From: Bacteroidales bacterium
GTDB taxonomy: Bacteria > Bacteroidota > Bacteroidia > Bacteroidales > UBA12077
Length of the DNA: 8,040 bases
Direction of reading: 5' to 3'
NCBI GenBank assembly: GCA_030156305.1
Contig: JASGMZ010000135.1
Span: 1 to 8,040 of the forward strand
A program made the translations under genes and the position numbers. The notes under the pieces were generated by a model that worked only from the letters and a program-made list of their open reading frames with translations, made no database searches and was not told where the DNA came from. Shown one piece after another: positions 5,772-8,040 of this stretch. Positions within the stretch are counted from its first letter, which is position 1; each line of letters begins with the position of its first letter.

Positions 5772-7130
5772 ATGAAAAAAATTCTACTTTTACTTAGTGT
5801 CATTTTAGTAGTTGGAGGATGTGCGTCAAAACGTTATACTAAAAAAGCTACTAAATTCGAAGAAGCCGGGTTGTACGAAGATGCGGCTGAATACTATTAC
5901 CAGGCAGTAAAGAAAAAAGATTCGAATGTAGATGCCAAATTAGGTTTACGAAAAACAGGACAAATAACGCTTGACCGGAAGCTGGCAGATTTTACCCAGG
6001 CATACAAACAAACCGATTATAAAAAAGCGGTATATAACTACCTTGAAGCCGAAAAATACTATAATAAAATTAATCTTGTAAATGTAGGCCTTGATTTTCC
6101 TGAATATTACAAAGAATACTACGAAGAAGCCAAAGGGGATTATTTAAATAAAAAATATGCCGATGGAGTAGAAAAACTAAACCGCGAAGATTTTAGGGCT
6201 GCATTAACAGTATTAGAGGAAATAAAAGGGATTGACCCCCATTACAAAGATGTAAATGATTTATACATTACTGCAAAATATGAACCTATATATCGTGATG
6301 CTAATCAATATCTTGAAAATGAAATGTACAGAAAAGCCTATTACACTTTTGAAACAATCATTAATGGAGCAGGAAATTACAAACAATCCGTTGCTTTAAA
6401 GAACGAAGCACAAGCAAAAGGTACCATTACCGTATTAGTTTCTGATATATCTTATACATCATACAAATATAGAGACGTATCGAATAAATTAACTTCCGAG
6501 ATAAAAAATGAATTGAGTCGTTTAAATAATCCATTCTTGAAAGTTATTGAGCCTTCATCATTGGATGTAAATTTATACGAAAATGGACAAATGAACATGC
6601 AAGCGGCAAATCTTGCCGGCATTAAAGCCGTATTAACCGGAGTTGTTAATAATTACACAACAATCAACGGAGGAACAAAAAAAGAAGAGAAAAAAGGATA
6701 CCTAAAAGAAGTGACTAAAACAAAAAATGCCGAAGGTGAAGAAATTGAAAAGGTGAAATATTATAAAACTACCTATTACGAATATATACAAAACAACAAA
6801 GCAACCTTATCTATGAGCTTTAAGCTTATATCAACCGAAGATAATACCGTTTTAGCCTCTGACGTATTTAACAAGGGCAATTCAGATAATATGCATTATG
6901 CCGAATATAAAGGCGATAAAAACAAACTCATTCCAGGCTACTGGAGGTATAAAGATAGAGAAAGTAAAGAAGATGTCCAACACGATAATAAAACCGACAT
7001 TAATAAATTACAAAACCTTTTAAATGCGGATAAAAACATTAAATCGGCACAAGAATTGCTAAATGAACTAATGGAACAATCGGTAAAAAATGTAACAAAT
7101 ACTATTGATAAATATAATCCTGAAAAATGA
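5772..7130 (+). CDS. Outer-membrane lipoprotein: TPR-like repeats plus CsgG/FlgO/LpoB-like domain
   Basis: The 452-residue protein starts MKKILLLLSVILVVGGC, a lipoprotein signal with Cys17; Ala at +2 fits outer-membrane sorting. Residues about 22-215 are helical pairs rich in Tyr, Ala and Lys of TPR type (KFEEAGLYEDAAEYYYQAV, YKKAVYNYLEAEKYYNKIN, LNREDFRAALTVLEEIKGID). From Gly217 (GTITVLVSDISY) the pattern changes to an alpha/beta fold with a set of Ser/Thr and helix LTSEIKNELSR, a FLKVIEPSSLD strand, and N280LAGIKAVLTGVV. This resembles the CsgG/FlgO/LpoB group of periplasmic domains, where AxxLGAdavltG is typical. A Lys/Tyr-rich stretch near 310-345 looks like an inserted loop. A weak -7-like TATTTTTC lies 24 bases before the ATG. 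The stop overlaps the next start by four bases, so the two are one operon. I do not recognise a named gene; a scaffold or assembly role at the envelope is inferred. Confidence 0.7.
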   Translation: MKKILLLLSVILVVGGCASKRYTKKATKFEEAGLYEDAAEYYYQAVKKKDSNVDAKLGLRKTGQITLDRKLADFTQAYKQTDYKKAVYNYLEAEKYYNKINLVNVGLDFPEYYKEYYEEAKGDYLNKKYADGVEKLNREDFRAALTVLEEIKGIDPHYKDVNDLYITAKYEPIYRDANQYLENEMYRKAYYTFETIINGAGNYKQSVALKNEAQAKGTITVLVSDISYTSYKYRDVSNKLTSEIKNELSRLNNPFLKVIEPSSLDVNLYENGQMNMQAANLAGIKAVLTGVVNNYTTINGGTKKEEKKGYLKEVTKTKNAEGEEIEKVKYYKTTYYEYIQNNKATLSMSFKLISTEDNTVLASDVFNKGNSDNMHYAEYKGDKNKLIPGYWRYKDRESKEDVQHDNKTDINKLQNLLNADKNIKSAQELLNELMEQSVKNVTNTIDKYNPEK

Positions 7131-8040
7131 TGAGAAACTTTTCGATTATTTTTTTAGTACTTATCTTAAGTTCTTGTGCAACGAAAAAACAAGTTGCTGA
7201 ATTTGAATCATTACCTGACTGGGTCAGGCAAAAACCGATTATTCCGGGATACTATGTTGGTATTGCATCGGTAAAAAAAGTTGGAACATCGGCCCAATAT
7301 ATTACACAAGCGCGTAGGCAGGCTCTTGCCGATTTAGCCGAAAGCGTATCTTCTAATGTGAGTTCAACATCCGTATTACATGCTATAGAAACCAAATATG
7401 GTTTTTCTGAGACTTATAATCAAAAAATACAAATCAGTACGGATGATTACCTGGAAGGGTTTGAACCGGTTGATTTTTACGAAAACGAAGACGCATATTG
7501 GGTATATTATAAAATTGATAAGCGTACTTATCATGAAATGAAAGAAAAAAAGAAAAAAGAAGCTATTGCTACCGCACTGGCAAAATATCAATCGGGAATG
7601 GAGGAAGAACAAAAAAACAAACCCAAAGAAGCCATCTCCTTTTACCTGCAAGGATTACAAGCCATAAAACAATACTTAAACGAAGAAAATCCTGCGGCCT
7701 TCAAAAATCTGAATATTGATATTGGAAATGAACTATTTTCTTCCATTAATGGAATACTAAATAACCTTAAAATTGAGTCCAAAAAGAATTCTGTAACGGT
7801 AAAGCGAAGAGAAAGTTTTAACAATAATCTTGATTTTTTAATAACTTTTCATGGAAATCCTGTTCAAGGAATACCCGTTACATTTTTATACACTGGTGGG
7901 TATTTAAAAAAAGACCATCAAAACTCAGATGCTAATGGAATAGTTCAGTTAGAACCTGAGCCTGTTTATTCAAAAAACGAAAAAGAACAAATTACAGCAT
8001 CTATTGATTTAAAAGAACTGGCTCAACAATCGGTTGATGA
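7127..8040 (+). CDS. LPP20-family lipoprotein (3' cut by window edge)
   Basis: The frame is open for 304 codons to the window end with no stop. The signal MMRNFSIIFLVLILSSC has the lipobox LSSC with Cys17, then ATKKQ. Residues 29-140 follow the LPP20 pattern: LPDWVRQKPIIPGYYVGIAS, the helix TQARRQALADLAESVSSNVS, then ISTDDYLEGFEP and AYWVYYKIDKRTYHEM. A long charged helix (KEKKKKEAIATALAKYQSG) and a helical segment (EAISFYLQGLQAIKQYL) come next. From about residue 240 an immunoglobulin-like or carboxypeptidase-regulatory-like strand region follows (FLITFHGNPVQGIPVTFLYT, SDANGIVQLEP). The start ATG at 7127 lies in ATGATG: the first overlaps the upstream stop as ATGA, and the second, one codon later, is equally possible. 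Coupling implies co-production with the TPR lipoprotein. LPP20 members include FlgP of polar flagella and Helicobacter Lpp20; here no flagellar gene is seen and the role is unknown. Confidence 0.82.
   Translation, partial: MMRNFSIIFLVLILSSCATKKQVAEFESLPDWVRQKPIIPGYYVGIASVKKVGTSAQYITQARRQALADLAESVSSNVSSTSVLHAIETKYGFSETYNQKIQISTDDYLEGFEPVDFYENEDAYWVYYKIDKRTYHEMKEKKKKEAIATALAKYQSGMEEEQKNKPKEAISFYLQGLQAIKQYLNEENPAAFKNLNIDIGNELFSSINGILNNLKIESKKNSVTVKRRESFNNNLDFLITFHGNPVQGIPVTFLYTGGYLKKDHQNSDANGIVQLEPEPVYSKNEKEQITASIDLKELAQQSVD

Noticed and set aside
7376..7824. Two minus-strand frames inside the LPP20 gene
   Set aside because: Phe-rich shadows of a well-supported plus-strand lipoprotein gene that is open through the whole region.

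Overview
The window looks like a chromosomal stretch of a Bacteroidota bacterium, probably Bacteroidales or Marinilabiliales-like (inference). The grounds are low GC, starts without Shine-Dalgarno sequences, one match to the TAnnTTTG promoter box of this phylum, and families typical of it: a DUF4143-type ATPase, a SiaC/DUF1987 protein, an M64 lipoprotein peptidase, a DUF4252-like secreted protein and an LPP20 lipoprotein.

Left part (1-1065) is eroded accessory DNA. It holds the 3' end of a DUF4143-type AAA ATPase, a gene-free stretch with three imperfect direct repeats and a 34-bp perfect palindrome, and two minus-strand gene relics. One relic is a small unknown gene split by an in-frame TAA; the other is the C-terminal end of a tyrosine recombinase whose front is missing. 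The relic stops at the terminator hairpin of the next gene, so this looks like the deletion scar of an integrated element.

Middle part (1066-5160) is ordinary chromosome. It carries a solitary SiaC-like phosphoprotein (minus), a PutP-type sodium:solute symporter (minus), a divergent intergenic region of about 450 bp with a long imperfect inverted repeat, and an M64 metallopeptidase lipoprotein (plus). Hairpin terminators follow all three genes.

Right part (5190-8040) holds a DUF4252-like secreted protein (minus) whose C-terminus is displaced by a one-base frameshift. Divergent from it is a two-gene operon with an ATGA overlap: a lipoprotein joining TPR-like repeats to a CsgG/FlgO/LpoB-like domain, then an LPP20-family lipoprotein cut by the window edge. 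The two probably act together at the outer membrane.

I see no CRISPR array, tRNA, rRNA or intact mobile element. Nothing here is convincing as a new defence or mobile system. The most useful observations are the two disrupted reading frames, the element scar and the lipoprotein pair.
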